Source: DSXH01 sp020724325
GTDB lineage: Bacteria > Bacteroidota > Ignavibacteria > Ignavibacteriales > Melioribacteraceae
Assembly: GCA_040756515.1 (NCBI GenBank)
Contig: JBFLYW010000016.1
Location: 15,718 to 79,717, forward strand
Reading direction: 5' to 3'
Length of the DNA: 64,000 bases
Shown: positions 53,866 through 63,807 of the stretch, in pieces
How positions within the stretch are numbered: the stretch's first letter is position 1
Layout: the number at the start of each line of letters is the position of its first letter
The notes under the pieces: model-generated
What the model was told of the DNA's origin: nothing
What the model saw: only the letters and a program-made list of their open reading frames with translations
Database searches by the model: none
Translations under genes and position numbers: made by a program

Positions 53866-56292
53866 TTACAATCTCTTTAATACTACAATTGTCATATCAT
53901 CGTGCTGAGGATAATTATCAACAAATTTTCTTACATCTTTTATTACAAGATTTACCAAATCCTTTGCAGTAAGATTTCTATTAGATTCTATAAGACTGAT
54001 TAATTTTTCTTCACCAAACTGATCATGTTTTTCGTTCATTGCTTCTGTGCAGCCGTCTGTATAGAGAACAAATATATCCCCGGCTTTTATCTCAATTGTT
54101 TCTTCGTTTAATGTAGAAGTAAAAAGAGAGCCCTCTTCAAGACCAAGAGCCATTCCTTTGCTAAGAAGTAACCTTGTTCCGCCGGATTGCTGACTGCATA
54201 AGATTCCCGGGTTATGACCGGCGCGAGAATAGGTTATTGTATTATTGTTTTTATCCAAAATAGCATAAAACATACTTACGAAAGAATTCTTTTCAATTGT
54301 TTTATAAAGAAGCCTGTTAACTTTAACCAGAACATTAGAAGGTGATACATTCTCTTCAGCATGTGCCTGAAGTATTCCTTTAGTCAAAGTCATATAAATG
54401 GCAGCGCCAATACCTTTACCGGAAACATCGCCAATAGCAATTCCAATCTTATTGTTGCTCAGTTTAACAAAATCGTAATAATCTCCGCCGGCTTCAACTG
54501 CCGGTAAAGAAATGCTTGCTATATCGTATCCTGGAATTACCGGTTCTTCTTTTGGAAGCAAACTTAACTGAACTCTTGAAGCAATTTCCATTTCCTTCTT
54601 TAAACGTTCTCTTTCAGAAATTCTTAATACGTGCGATGGAAGTCCGTAATTTTCAAGTACAAATTCCTCTTTCTTGATCCGGCTTATTACATAAATCAGC
54701 GGAATAATTAAATAAGCAATTACTAATAAAATAAAATTCAATTGGTAAAAAGAATTATCGCTTGCATAAATTACAAACCCTCTTGCTACAATTATTGAAG
54801 TAAAATGAAGACTTAAAATTGTAAGCAAATCGAAGAGAAAATAGATGTAAGCAATACCGCAGCCGAATATAAACCCCGCAAGTAAATTTATTCCAAAATT
54901 ATTTAATGAAGGCGGTGTAGCTGCTATAACAAATGCTAATGTTGTAATAATTCCTGATAGAAGTATTGAGATCCATTTCCTCTTCCATCTTTGATACGAA
55001 ATGTTAACAATAAAAAATGTAACACCAATAGAAGCTAAAATTGCTGTTGCTGCTCCATCCAATATGGTTAACAAAGCCGGTAGATATGAAGCATAACTAT
55101 CCAGCAAACCGACGGGTGAGAAATAAATTTTAGCGTTTGGCTGATTGATTACCCATCCAACTACCAAATAACTAAGTGATAGGGCGGACCCTAAAACAAA
55201 ACCTTTTAATAACGAATTACCCGAATCCATTGAGAATAAATGACCATTAATAAATGCATCAATACCTTTTAATTTGTTAGGCCATAAACTTCTTGCATAC
55301 GATTCTCCAACTGTCCATGCTGCAAATACTAGAAGTGCGAGGAAGAAAGAAATTATTACTCCGTTTATAACAAATATTATAATTTTGGTATAAAGAAAAG
55401 ATAAATTTCCGATCATTGCTCCATGCCCAATAGCCGGCCAGTAATTAATCAGATTAATTAGTGAAAGCAAAAAGTAGAGAAAGAAGAAATTCCTTCCTAC
55501 ACTAATCCATACTTCTCCCTGGTGGTATTTCTTTAAGAAGAGGTAGAATGCAATGAGCATAATAATCAACACAAAAATTACCGATACAGTACCGTAGATT
55601 GCTTCGATTGCTAAAAAATATTCACGTTCTTGCTGGGGTACTTCAAAGTAATATGAGAAACTGCCAACGCTATTTCCCAGAACACGCGAAGTTATTACTA
55701 TTTTAGCATCTAGTTTGTTTTCATCTTTTTCCCATCGGAAAGAATAATCGGTCCGCGTTCTAATATTTTCTTCGCGCGATTCGGTCATCTTAAATTTTTC
55801 AAAATCTTTCCCAATTTTATTCTTAAGATAGGATGTTATTAAAACTGTAGCTTCATCTTTAGAGACGGATGGAATTGTAACTGAATCCGGAATAGTTTTA
55901 ATAAAACCGAAAACCTTACCTTTATCTGAAACATCTACTGTAATGCTTTTTTGCTGAATTTGGCGGGGCAGATTCTGGTGAAAATAGACTATCCAGCTTA
56001 AGTTAGACCATAATTCATTCTTGCCGTATTCCTTAAATTCCTTACCTCCAAGCTTTTTTAATATGTATCTGGATTCAACAGGTGAATTATCTAGAAATAC
56101 TTCGACATACATATTATCAACGTACTCATTCTGTTCTTTCAAAAAATCCTTTGCTATTTGAACAGCTTCGGTACGGGTAACATTCATATTCAAACTTTCA
56201 TAAGAAGTAAGCGGGTAGAGTAATACAATCAATACAATTATAATAGCCGCGGCTATAATCCAATAACTATGAAAGGCAGAATTATTATGCAT
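53866..56292 (-). CDS. Membrane PP2C-type serine phosphatase (SpoIIE/RsbU-like)
   Basis: 808 residues from the ATG at 56292; an upstream TTG at 56325 is less likely. After one membrane helix (about 10-30) comes an extracytoplasmic region of about 200 residues with two PepSY-like stretches (VTRTEAVQIAKDFLKEQ and VSKDEATVLITSYLKNK). Then 8-9 membrane helices follow (about 235-545), and a PP2C/SpoIIE domain with PAVEAGGDYYDFVKL, GDVSGKGIGAAIYM, SRAGHNPGIL, LYTDGCTEAMN and HDDMTIVVL. It probably dephosphorylates an anti-sigma-factor antagonist in response to an envelope signal; no such partner is nearby. Confidence 0.88.
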   Translation of the reverse strand: MHNNSAFHSYWIIAAAIIIVLIVLLYPLTSYESLNMNVTRTEAVQIAKDFLKEQNEYVDNMYVEVFLDNSPVESRYILKKLGGKEFKEYGKNELWSNLSWIVYFHQNLPRQIQQKSITVDVSDKGKVFGFIKTIPDSVTIPSVSKDEATVLITSYLKNKIGKDFEKFKMTESREENIRTRTDYSFRWEKDENKLDAKIVITSRVLGNSVGSFSYYFEVPQQEREYFLAIEAIYGTVSVIFVLIIMLIAFYLFLKKYHQGEVWISVGRNFFFLYFLLSLINLINYWPAIGHGAMIGNLSFLYTKIIIFVINGVIISFFLALLVFAAWTVGESYARSLWPNKLKGIDAFINGHLFSMDSGNSLLKGFVLGSALSLSYLVVGWVINQPNAKIYFSPVGLLDSYASYLPALLTILDGAATAILASIGVTFFIVNISYQRWKRKWISILLSGIITTLAFVIAATPPSLNNFGINLLAGFIFGCGIAYIYFLFDLLTILSLHFTSIIVARGFVIYASDNSFYQLNFILLVIAYLIIPLIYVISRIKKEEFVLENYGLPSHVLRISERERLKKEMEIASRVQLSLLPKEEPVIPGYDIASISLPAVEAGGDYYDFVKLSNNKIGIAIGDVSGKGIGAAIYMTLTKGILQAHAEENVSPSNVLVKVNRLLYKTIEKNSFVSMFYAILDKNNNTITYSRAGHNPGILCSQQSGGTRLLLSKGMALGLEEGSLFTSTLNEETIEIKAGDIFVLYTDGCTEAMNEKHDQFGEEKLISLIESNRNLTAKDLVNLVIKDVRKFVDNYPQHDDMTIVVLKRL

Positions 56293-56567
56293 TTTATTCT
56301 CGCTTCGTTTGAAACTTGTTAGCAATTTACAACTTTAAGACGGGTAAAAAATAGAAAGGTTTGCGCTTACTATCAATAATTTTAGAGGAGTAATAACTGA
56401 TTATGCTCATTGGAGATTTCTATGATATTTGCCGGATTTTTTATTGGAGAAAGTAAAAAAACTTTTAGTTTTTCATTATATCGGCAGCTTATGAATTATT
56501 AAAAGTGTATTAGGGAGCGTAAAAAAAATTCTTATATTCGTATTGTTAAATTCAAATTCAATGATAA

Positions 56568-58799
56568 ATGAAAGAATTGGAAGTAAACAAAGAAGCTGCT
56601 CTAGAACACGGATTAACAGAAGAGGAATTTGGCTGGATATGTCAAAAATTAGGGAGAGTGCCAACATTTACAGAATTAGGAATTTTTTCTGTTATGTGGA
56701 GCGAGCATTGCAGTTACAAAAATTCAATTGCTCTTCTTAAAACTCTTCCTAGAAGCGGCGGTAAGCTGCTTGTTGGAGCCGGAGAAGAAAATGCTGGTCT
56801 GATTGATATTGGAGACGGATTAGCAATCGCCTTTAAAATAGAAAGTCATAACCATCCTTCAGCAGTTGAACCTTATCAGGGGGCGGCGACGGGTGTAGGC
56901 GGAATCTTGCGGGATATTTTTACAATGGGCGCTCGTCCAATTGCTTGTTTAAATTCACTCAGGTTTGGTTCTCTTGAAGATGCCAGGACACGCTACCTAT
57001 TTGAAGGTGTAGTTAAAGGAATTGGAGATTATGGAAATTGCTTTGGCGTTCCTACAGTAGCCGGAGAAATCTATTTTGAAAATTCCTATAAAACAAATCC
57101 TCTTGTTAATGCAATGGCAATCGGTTTGGTTGATACAAGGCATATTGTTTCTGCAATAGCGCATGGCTCTGGTAATCCGGTTATGATAGTGGGTTCTTCG
57201 ACCGGACGCGATGGAATTCATGGCGCTACATTTGCATCCGAAGAAATTTCTGAAAAGTCTGAATCAAAACGTCCCTCTGTTCAGGTTGGTGATCCGTTTA
57301 CAGAAAAATTACTGCTTGAAGCAACTCTCGAAATAATTAAACAAGGTCTTATAGTTGGTATTCAGGATATGGGCGCTGCGGGAATTTCATGCTCAACTTC
57401 CGAGATGAGCGCTAAAGGCAAATCCGGTATGATAATTAATCTTGATAAAGTTCCTTTGCGCGAAGCAGATATGAACGCTTACGAAATTATGCTCTCTGAA
57501 AGTCAGGAAAGAATGCTGGTTGTTGCGCAAAAGGGAAATGAAGAAAAAATTAAAGAGATTTTTTCCAAATGGGATTTGAATTGTGAAATAATTGGAGAAG
57601 TTATTGATGATCAGAAACTTATTATTTATCATCATAACGAGAAGAAAGCAGAAATTGAGCCGCAAGATTTAGTATTAGGCGGTGGTGCGCCGGTTTATAT
57701 TAGAGAGGTTTCTGAACCAGCATATTTAAAGGTTACTCGAAATTTTGATCTGAAATCTATTCAAGAACCCGAATCTATTTCCGAAACTTTTGAAAGATTA
57801 CTTGTATCTCCAAACATTGCTTCAAAAAAATGGGTATATGAACAGTATGATTCTATGGTACGAACAAATACAATTTGCGGACCCGGATCCGATGCGGCTG
57901 TTATCTACATTAAAGGAACGAACAAAGCAATTGCAGCTAAAACAGATTGTAACGGAAGATACGTTTACCTAAATCCAAAAGAAGGAACTAAAATTGCTGT
58001 TGCCGAATCCGCTCGTAATGTGGTTTGCTCTGGCGCTATACCTCTTGCAATTACGAATTGTTTGAACTTTGGTAATCCTTATAAACCGGAAGTTTACTGG
58101 ACATTTAAGAAAGCCATTGAAGGTATGGGTGAAGCGTGCAGATTCTTTAACACACCCGTTACCGGCGGCAACGTAAGTTTTTATAATGAAAGTCCGGATG
58201 CTGCGGTTTATCCTACACCGGTTATTGGTATGGTTGGACTGATAGAAAAACTTAAAAATGTTACTTCTGCCGAATTTAAAAACGAAGGCGATCTGATTTA
58301 TGTTCTTGGCGAAGATTATGAAGAAGTTGGCGGCAGTGAATACTTAAAGGAGATCCACGGATTAGTTACTGGTGAAATTCCGCGGCTGGACCTCCAAACA
58401 GAAAAGGATTTACACAAACTTCTTCTGGAATTAATTGATTTAGAGCTTGTTAACTCTGCACATGATATTTCGGATGGCGGAATTCTTACTTCATTAGCCG
58501 AGTGCTGTATTATAAACAGTGAAAGAATGATTGGCGCAAAGGTAAAAATTCATATAAAAACACGTGAAGATTTTACTTTCTTCTCTGAAACCCAATCGAG
58601 GGTTATTGTATCTGTAAGCTCGGACAATAAAGAAAAGTTCGAAAAGACAGCTTCAAAAAGTTTTACTCCTTTTACATATTTAGGAGAAACCGGTGGAAAA
58701 AATTTGCGCATTAATGATCAATACGATTTTCCGATAAAACTGATTGCCAGACTCTATTATAGTTCTATAGAAAAGAAAATGGAACATGTAATAGGATAG
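56568..58799 (+). CDS. purL: Phosphoribosylformylglycinamidine synthase, small-type PurL
   Basis: 743 residues, the length of the small PurL that works with separate PurQ and PurS. Motifs are LGRVPTFTELGIFSVMWSEH, the ATP/metal segment SHNHPSAVEPYQGAATGVGG, DMGAAGISCSTSEMSAKG, and in the second half GPGSDAAVIYIKGTNKAIA and AHDISDGGILTSLAEC. It catalyses the fourth step of purine synthesis, using ammonia supplied by PurQ. PurQ and PurS are not in the window. The next gene starts 1 bp after its stop. Confidence 0.95.
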   Translation: MKELEVNKEAALEHGLTEEEFGWICQKLGRVPTFTELGIFSVMWSEHCSYKNSIALLKTLPRSGGKLLVGAGEENAGLIDIGDGLAIAFKIESHNHPSAVEPYQGAATGVGGILRDIFTMGARPIACLNSLRFGSLEDARTRYLFEGVVKGIGDYGNCFGVPTVAGEIYFENSYKTNPLVNAMAIGLVDTRHIVSAIAHGSGNPVMIVGSSTGRDGIHGATFASEEISEKSESKRPSVQVGDPFTEKLLLEATLEIIKQGLIVGIQDMGAAGISCSTSEMSAKGKSGMIINLDKVPLREADMNAYEIMLSESQERMLVVAQKGNEEKIKEIFSKWDLNCEIIGEVIDDQKLIIYHHNEKKAEIEPQDLVLGGGAPVYIREVSEPAYLKVTRNFDLKSIQEPESISETFERLLVSPNIASKKWVYEQYDSMVRTNTICGPGSDAAVIYIKGTNKAIAAKTDCNGRYVYLNPKEGTKIAVAESARNVVCSGAIPLAITNCLNFGNPYKPEVYWTFKKAIEGMGEACRFFNTPVTGGNVSFYNESPDAAVYPTPVIGMVGLIEKLKNVTSAEFKNEGDLIYVLGEDYEEVGGSEYLKEIHGLVTGEIPRLDLQTEKDLHKLLLELIDLELVNSAHDISDGGILTSLAECCIINSERMIGAKVKIHIKTREDFTFFSETQSRVIVSVSSDNKEKFEKTASKSFTPFTYLGETGGKNLRINDQYDFPIKLIARLYYSSIEKKMEHVIG

Positions 58800-58800
58800 T

Positions 58801-59724
58801 ATGCTCAAGTTCAGAATTTTCAAACAGATTGGCTCAATAATACCACTTTCTGTATTCAGAAAAATTATTGAATTTTTTAAGCACTACTTTATAGGATTAT
58901 TTAAACGAATTGACGAGAACAATCTTTTCTTTGCCGGTGCCGGTATTGCTTATTCACTCTTTCTCGGAATGATTCCGCTAATTTTATTAGTCTTCTCTCT
59001 GCTCAGTAATATATTTGACGTTAAGGCGCTTCAAAATCAGATCTTCCAGATTATTGACACGGTTATTCCATATCCGGTTTATGCATCTTACATGAAAAAA
59101 GTAATTGAAACGCGCTTGCCCGAATTTGTTGGCTATAGTACAATTGCCGGTTATACCGGAGCAATCGGATTGCTAATAACTTCTACATGGATCTTTAGCA
59201 GTATGCGCACTATACTTAATAATATTTTTCAAACGAAAATTCAAAAAAATCCTTTTGTAGGTTTATTGAGAGATTTGGGAATGGTAATTCTGCTGGTAAT
59301 CTTTATTACATTTTCTACATTTGTTTTTCCAATTGCAAATTTAATTCTGGAAGTAGCTAAAACTTCTACTGTGATGAGCTCCTTTAATATTAGTGCGTTG
59401 TGGAACTCGGTTGTCTGGATTTCATCACTTTTAATTATGCTGGTTTTGTTTTTTACGATGTATTACCTGATACCATATGAAAAATTACCTAAGCGCGTAG
59501 CTTTAATGAGTTCATTCTGGACAACTTTACTTTGGGAAGCAGCTCGAAATATTTTCGGCTATTATATTCAATATTTCTTTAGTTCCAATGCTCTTTATGG
59601 TGCCTTTGCATTAATTGTTGTAATTCTATTATGGGTTTTTTATTCGTCGTGTATTTTTGTTATTGGTGCAGAAATTGGTCAGCTCTACAGAGAAAGATTA
59701 TCTAATGGTTCAAAAAAGAAATAA
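58801..59724 (+). CDS. YihY/BrkB-family membrane protein
   Basis: 307 residues with six hydrophobic helices. NNLFFAGAGIAYSLFLGMIPL and the C-terminal YGAFALIVVILLWVFYSSCIFVIGAEI are family signatures. The family was once misnamed RNase BN and its function is still unclear (putative transporter or envelope protein). Start immediately after purL implies co-transcription. Confidence 0.9.
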   Translation: MLKFRIFKQIGSIIPLSVFRKIIEFFKHYFIGLFKRIDENNLFFAGAGIAYSLFLGMIPLILLVFSLLSNIFDVKALQNQIFQIIDTVIPYPVYASYMKKVIETRLPEFVGYSTIAGYTGAIGLLITSTWIFSSMRTILNNIFQTKIQKNPFVGLLRDLGMVILLVIFITFSTFVFPIANLILEVAKTSTVMSSFNISALWNSVVWISSLLIMLVLFFTMYYLIPYEKLPKRVALMSSFWTTLLWEAARNIFGYYIQYFFSSNALYGAFALIVVILLWVFYSSCIFVIGAEIGQLYRERLSNGSKKK

Positions 59725-59767
59725 AAATCTATTGATGTAGATTAACAAATTAATTTTTGGTGAAAAG

Positions 59768-60712
59768 ATGAAATACAATAAAAAAATATTATTCGGACTG
59801 TTAACAATTCTATTCTTTTTTAATCAAGAAGTTTTTTCTCAATTAATGCCTTTAGCAGAGAAGCAGACAGATATCGTTAAAAAAGAAAAACTTTTTACGC
59901 AAGATATTAAGGAAATTAAAAAGGCAAAATTGCTTAAGGTGGAAGAACGAACCAGGTTTTTGCATTACAACCCCGATGGTAGTTTCTCTTCTCTAAAAAT
60001 TCTTGCAGAAAAAGTATACTTCGATAAAAATGGAAATAAGATTGAACACATTAATCTTAAAAGCGATTCCCTATTGGAAAACAGGCAAACTTTTCAATAC
60101 GATTCGCTTGGTCAACTGATTTTAACCGAATCATATAACGAACATGATTTTGTTATTGTCCGCCGTCAATCATTCTATGATGACAAGGGGAGAGAAATTC
60201 TTAGAAAATTTAACGAAGCAAAATCCAAAGGCGAAAGTAAAGCAGAAATGAAGTATAATGAAAAGGATCAACTGGAAGAGTTGATTACTTATAGACCAAA
60301 CGGAAAAATTCTAACAATAATTAAAATATATTATGAAAACGGGCGGATGGTTAGTTTTGAAAGTCAGAATGAAAACGGCAAAGTGATTGATAAATCATTC
60401 CTTAAATACGACGGCGAAGGAAATATAATTAGCGAGACAATAACTAATAATAAAGATAGCGCAACTGTATATTACGAATATAACTCTGACGGCTATGTAA
60501 CTACAATTAAGTATCCGGACGCAACAAGATATATGAACTATAACCAGAACGGCGATTTAATTGAGGATAAACAAATTTATCACACCGGCGAGACAGAATT
60601 TAAGTTAAGATTCACCTATTTTGATAATGGATTACTGAAAGAAAGTACTAAATACTCTTCCGACGACAAACCAACTTTTTACTCCACTTATGAATATGAA
60701 TTTTATAAATGA
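59768..60712 (+). CDS. Exported YD-repeat-like protein
   Basis: 314 residues. A signal peptide (about 1-24, ending VFSQ) is followed by around ten short beta repeats of the form YxxDGxLxxxxxY, for example FQYDSLGQLILTESYNE, FYDDKGREILRKF, KYDGEGNIISETI and YEYNSDGYVTTIKYP. This resembles RHS/YD or MORN-type surface repeats but without the RHS core or a toxin domain. Its stop overlaps the next start (ATGA). The role is unknown, probably periplasmic or surface. Confidence 0.8.
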   Translation: MKYNKKILFGLLTILFFFNQEVFSQLMPLAEKQTDIVKKEKLFTQDIKEIKKAKLLKVEERTRFLHYNPDGSFSSLKILAEKVYFDKNGNKIEHINLKSDSLLENRQTFQYDSLGQLILTESYNEHDFVIVRRQSFYDDKGREILRKFNEAKSKGESKAEMKYNEKDQLEELITYRPNGKILTIIKIYYENGRMVSFESQNENGKVIDKSFLKYDGEGNIISETITNNKDSATVYYEYNSDGYVTTIKYPDATRYMNYNQNGDLIEDKQIYHTGETEFKLRFTYFDNGLLKESTKYSSDDKPTFYSTYEYEFYK

Positions 60713-62076
60713 TGCATTTTTTACCAATTGGCGAAGCCGATGAAATTGGTGCAAATTGTTTTTATCTGAATATTTTTGGAACAGGAATTCTACTTGACTG
60801 TGGTATTCACCCCAGAAAGAAAGGTCATGATTCCTTACCAAATTTTAGTCTGCTTGATCAATTTCCTTTAGATTTTGTTTTAATCTCGCATGCGCATCAA
60901 GATCATATTGGCTCGCTGCCATTTCTAGTACAAAGATTTCCGCATGTTATAATTTATTCTACAAATCAAACAAAAGAAATTGCTGAAGCAGCACTTCATA
61001 ACGCAGTAAATATTCTGGCACAAAACTCTGTTAACGAAAATGATTTTAGAATTTATTCGCATGAAGAAATTGAATTCCTTGTTAGAAGTATCCGCGGAAT
61101 AAATTATAACGAGACAATTTCACTGAAAGGAATGCGGCATTCCGGTTCGTCAGAAATAAATATTACATTTAAGGATGCTGGACATATTCTCGGTTCTGCG
61201 GGAATACTATTAGAACATTCCGACAGAAAAATTTTTTTTACAGGTGATATAAATTTTTCTAATCAATCTATAATGATAGGATGCGATCTTAAAGGCATTC
61301 GTAACATTGATGTTCTAATAATAGAAACAACCTATGGTGCAACGGATTCAAAGCTGATTGGAACATGGTCTTCTGAAACAGAACGATTAATAAAATGGGC
61401 AAATAAAATTATTAATCAAGGCGGCTCAATTCTTATTCCAGTTTTTGCCCTTGGTAAAACGCAGGAAATCCTCTCCCTCTTATACCGGCAAATGGCTATG
61501 AGAAAGCTAACAGAAACAAATATTTTTACCGGAGGTGTAGGAAGAGAAATCTCTGATATTTACGACCGCAGCCGATATTTAGTCCGCCGGAATAATAAAG
61601 AATTGCTATTAAAAGAAATACCGCAGCAAAACATTTTTGAAATTGAGGATTTATCATATTTTAGAAAGAATCCGTCCATTGTTCTCGCTTCAAGCGGAAT
61701 GATTTTGGAAGGGACTACTTCATTTAAATTGCTCAATTACTGGATGCAGCAAAAAAGTTTTGCTGTTTTTGGTGTTGGTTATATGGATGACTCTACCCCG
61801 GGATATAGATTGATGAATTCTAAAACGGGGGCTAAAATTAAATTAACAGAATTTAGCGAACCAAAAAAAATTAATTGTACTTTAGAAAGATTCTTTTTTC
61901 CTTCTCATTCAATTAGAGAGGATTTGCTGCAAATTGTTAAATATGTAAATCCACGTAAAGTTGTATTGGTGCATGGCGATCTTAACGCAAAGGATTGGCT
62001 TGGTCAGAAAATTTTGGAATTTTATCCTCATATTAAAGTTGCTTCGGCAGTAAATGAAAAAATGATGGTGCTCTAA
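60709..62076 (+). CDS. Beta-CASP metallo-beta-lactamase RNase-like protein
   Basis: 455 residues. Metal-binding motifs are SHAHQDHIGSLPF (HxHxDH), the second-site His in DAGHILGSAGIL, and FTGDINF; the beta-CASP motifs are IIETTYG, PVFALGKTQEIL, ASSGMILEG and VLVHGD. This is the CPSF73/Ysh1-like group, whose members are endo- or exoribonucleases. It would act on RNA in the cytoplasm. The 4-bp overlap with the exported YD-repeat gene shows translational coupling to an unrelated product. Confidence 0.9.
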   Translation: MMHFLPIGEADEIGANCFYLNIFGTGILLDCGIHPRKKGHDSLPNFSLLDQFPLDFVLISHAHQDHIGSLPFLVQRFPHVIIYSTNQTKEIAEAALHNAVNILAQNSVNENDFRIYSHEEIEFLVRSIRGINYNETISLKGMRHSGSSEINITFKDAGHILGSAGILLEHSDRKIFFTGDINFSNQSIMIGCDLKGIRNIDVLIIETTYGATDSKLIGTWSSETERLIKWANKIINQGGSILIPVFALGKTQEILSLLYRQMAMRKLTETNIFTGGVGREISDIYDRSRYLVRRNNKELLLKEIPQQNIFEIEDLSYFRKNPSIVLASSGMILEGTTSFKLLNYWMQQKSFAVFGVGYMDDSTPGYRLMNSKTGAKIKLTEFSEPKKINCTLERFFFPSHSIREDLLQIVKYVNPRKVVLVHGDLNAKDWLGQKILEFYPHIKVASAVNEKMMVL

Positions 62077-62286
62077 TATCAAAAACAATTACAAATTAAT
62101 TTCTTTTCGTTTACACTTGCCGGCATTATTTTTATATTATACAGAGAATCAGAAAAAAATTACACTGATTCGTATTAGTTAATAACGCGTTAAAGGATAA
62201 TTTGAATCAGCAGTCTTAGATAGAAAAAATTTTTGTCAGTGAAAAAAACTTATAAGAATTTACAACTCAATTATGGAGGCTGGTTT

Positions 62287-62784
62287 ATGAAGATTAGCAA
62301 ACTAATTGTAATTATGTTGCTTGTTGCATTATCCGGATACTTTGCACAATCAAAAAGTACGAGTACAAAACCCAAGACGGCAAAAAAAGTAGAAGAAACT
62401 ACCCAGCATGTTCCACCTCCGCAGCCGCCAAAGGACGGAGTCTTAATTCATATTTCGAGTGGTACGGAAAATCCGCAAAAAGTTCTGATGGGTTTAACTA
62501 TGGGCTTAAAAATGGCTGACGACCGCGATGTTTTTATTTTCATGGATATTGATGCCGTTAATGTTGTATTGATCAGTTCAAAGAGTCTTGAATTGCCCAA
62601 ATTCGAATCCTCAAAAATTCTTATTGATAAAATCCTGAACAAAGGAATTAAGATTGCTGTTTGCACAATGTGCCTTGAAGCTATTAATAAAACTCAATAC
62701 GATTTAATGAAAGGAATTAAATTTGTTAACAAAGACGATTTCTTTGATTTCACCCAAGGTAGAATTCTAACATTGAACTATTAG
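62287..62784 (+). CDS. Exported DsrE-like protein
   Basis: 165 residues from the ATG at 62287, which has GGAGG nine bases upstream; the frame is open to 62233. A signal peptide (about 1-20) and a Pro/Lys-rich linker lead to a DsrE-type domain from about residue 52 (GVLIHISSGTENPQKVLMGL, VFIFMDIDAVNVVL, IKIAVCTMCLEAINKT). The CTMC pair is where sulfur-carrier Cys sit in DsrE/TusD proteins. It may handle periplasmic sulfur species, which is inference. A strong terminator follows. Confidence 0.78.
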   Translation: MKISKLIVIMLLVALSGYFAQSKSTSTKPKTAKKVEETTQHVPPPQPPKDGVLIHISSGTENPQKVLMGLTMGLKMADDRDVFIFMDIDAVNVVLISSKSLELPKFESSKILIDKILNKGIKIAVCTMCLEAINKTQYDLMKGIKFVNKDDFFDFTQGRILTLNY

Positions 62785-62809
62785 CAGGTTATCAGGTTTA
62801 ATTAGGAGT

Positions 62810-62844
62810 GTCCGATTGGTGGGAAGCCAATCGGACGTTTTTTT
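62810..62844 (+). terminator. Rho-independent terminator after the DsrE-like gene
   Basis: GTCCGATTGG (62810-62819) and CCAATCGGAC (62827-62836) form a perfect 10-bp stem with a 7-base loop, followed by GTTTTTTT. It is 26 bp past the stop codon and clearly in the right orientation. Confidence 0.92.
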
Positions 62845-62872
62845 GCATCGAGGATTTAGATCGGAATCGAAA

Positions 62873-63322
62873 TTAAAAATTGATGTAAGATAAATCAGCT
62901 CCTTTTTCAGGATGCTGTTTCAGATACTTCTTCAATAGATGTGATAGATAGAACTTCTCACTCATTTTACTTATACTAACAAAATCATTGAACAAAGCCG
63001 TTCGTTTAACCATATATAAGCTCTGTTCGTTATCGATCTTAATTAGTGAAAGAGCGGCAACAATTTGTGCTGCATAACAATCATTGTCGCTAATTATTTT
63101 AAGAAGATCAACAACTGCTTTCTCAGATTTCATCTCCCCTAAATAATATGCACAACTAATCCGTAAGCCTTCATTATCAGATTTCAAACCTGCCAGATAA
63201 TTGGCTTCTATTGTTTTGTACTTTGCCTTTACAACCGGGCTTAATTCCTGACCGGTAATGGTTGTAGCAGACAAGAGAAGAACTGAAATGAGGATGGTTG
63301 AGATTAACTTTGTTACTTTCAT
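62873..63322 (-). CDS. Exported HEAT-repeat-like protein
   Basis: 149 residues from the ATG at 63322, which has a GGGGGG run seven bases upstream. The signal peptide ends near TITGQ. The mature part is about 120 residues of helical pairs, with GLRISCAYYLGEMKSEKAVV, LLKIISDNDCYAAQIVAALS and LIKIDNEQ as HEAT/PBS-type repeats. It probably acts as a periplasmic binding scaffold; there is no specific assignment. It converges on the DsrE-like gene. Confidence 0.75.
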   Translation of the reverse strand: MKVTKLISTILISVLLLSATTITGQELSPVVKAKYKTIEANYLAGLKSDNEGLRISCAYYLGEMKSEKAVVDLLKIISDNDCYAAQIVAALSLIKIDNEQSLYMVKRTALFNDFVSISKMSEKFYLSHLLKKYLKQHPEKGADLSYINF

Positions 63323-63473
63323 GTAGCCCCCCAAGTTTATTTTATTCAGTAAAAGATTTTTTCTATATGATATGACGCAAAAGATTTTAGTAAAGTTGCC
63401 CGGAGATGTTTTTGTGCCTTACTATTTATGCAATCGGGAGAATGAGTGTCAAGTTTATAATTCAAACAAGAGA

Positions 63474-63569
63474 TTAATCCGACTTAAATTCGTTAAATAT
63501 CTCTACAACTCTCTTATAAAATAGAAGAATAATAAGAAGCAGGGACGTAATGATTATCCAGACTTCCAT
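63474..63569 (-). CDS. Possible small single-helix membrane protein
   Basis: 31 codons from the ATG at 63569: a hydrophobic helix (WIIITSLLLIILLF), then a Lys-Arg pair and an acidic tail ending FNEFKSD. AGGG lies about nine bases upstream. Such 30-residue membrane peptides are often real but are hard to prove from sequence. The stretch 63323-63711 otherwise shows no gene. Confidence 0.35.
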   Translation of the reverse strand: MEVWIIITSLLLIILLFYKRVVEIFNEFKSD

Positions 63570-63671
63570 TTTTATACCCTTTTTTTTCTAATGTAAATTT
63601 AGTGTTCCGCCTAATTATCGAATATGAAACAGCTCACAGTTTCTAATGCAGGTGGGGAAAATCACTTTAAA

Positions 63672-63708
63672 ACAAAACAACCCCACACTATAGTGTGAGG
63701 TTATTTTT
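63672..63708 (-). terminator. Terminator downstream of tRNA-fMet
   Basis: The arms at 63679-63690 (AACCCCACACTA) and 63691-63702 (TAGTGTGAGGTT) form a 12-bp stem that pairs best as minus-strand RNA, where the single irregular position becomes a U-G wobble. A T-rich tract follows on that strand and, less perfectly, on the other strand too. Confidence 0.8.
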
Positions 63709-63711
63709 TAG

Positions 63712-63784
<73 letters not shown>

Positions 63785-63807
63785 ATCAAATTTTTTTAAG
63801 AATATAT

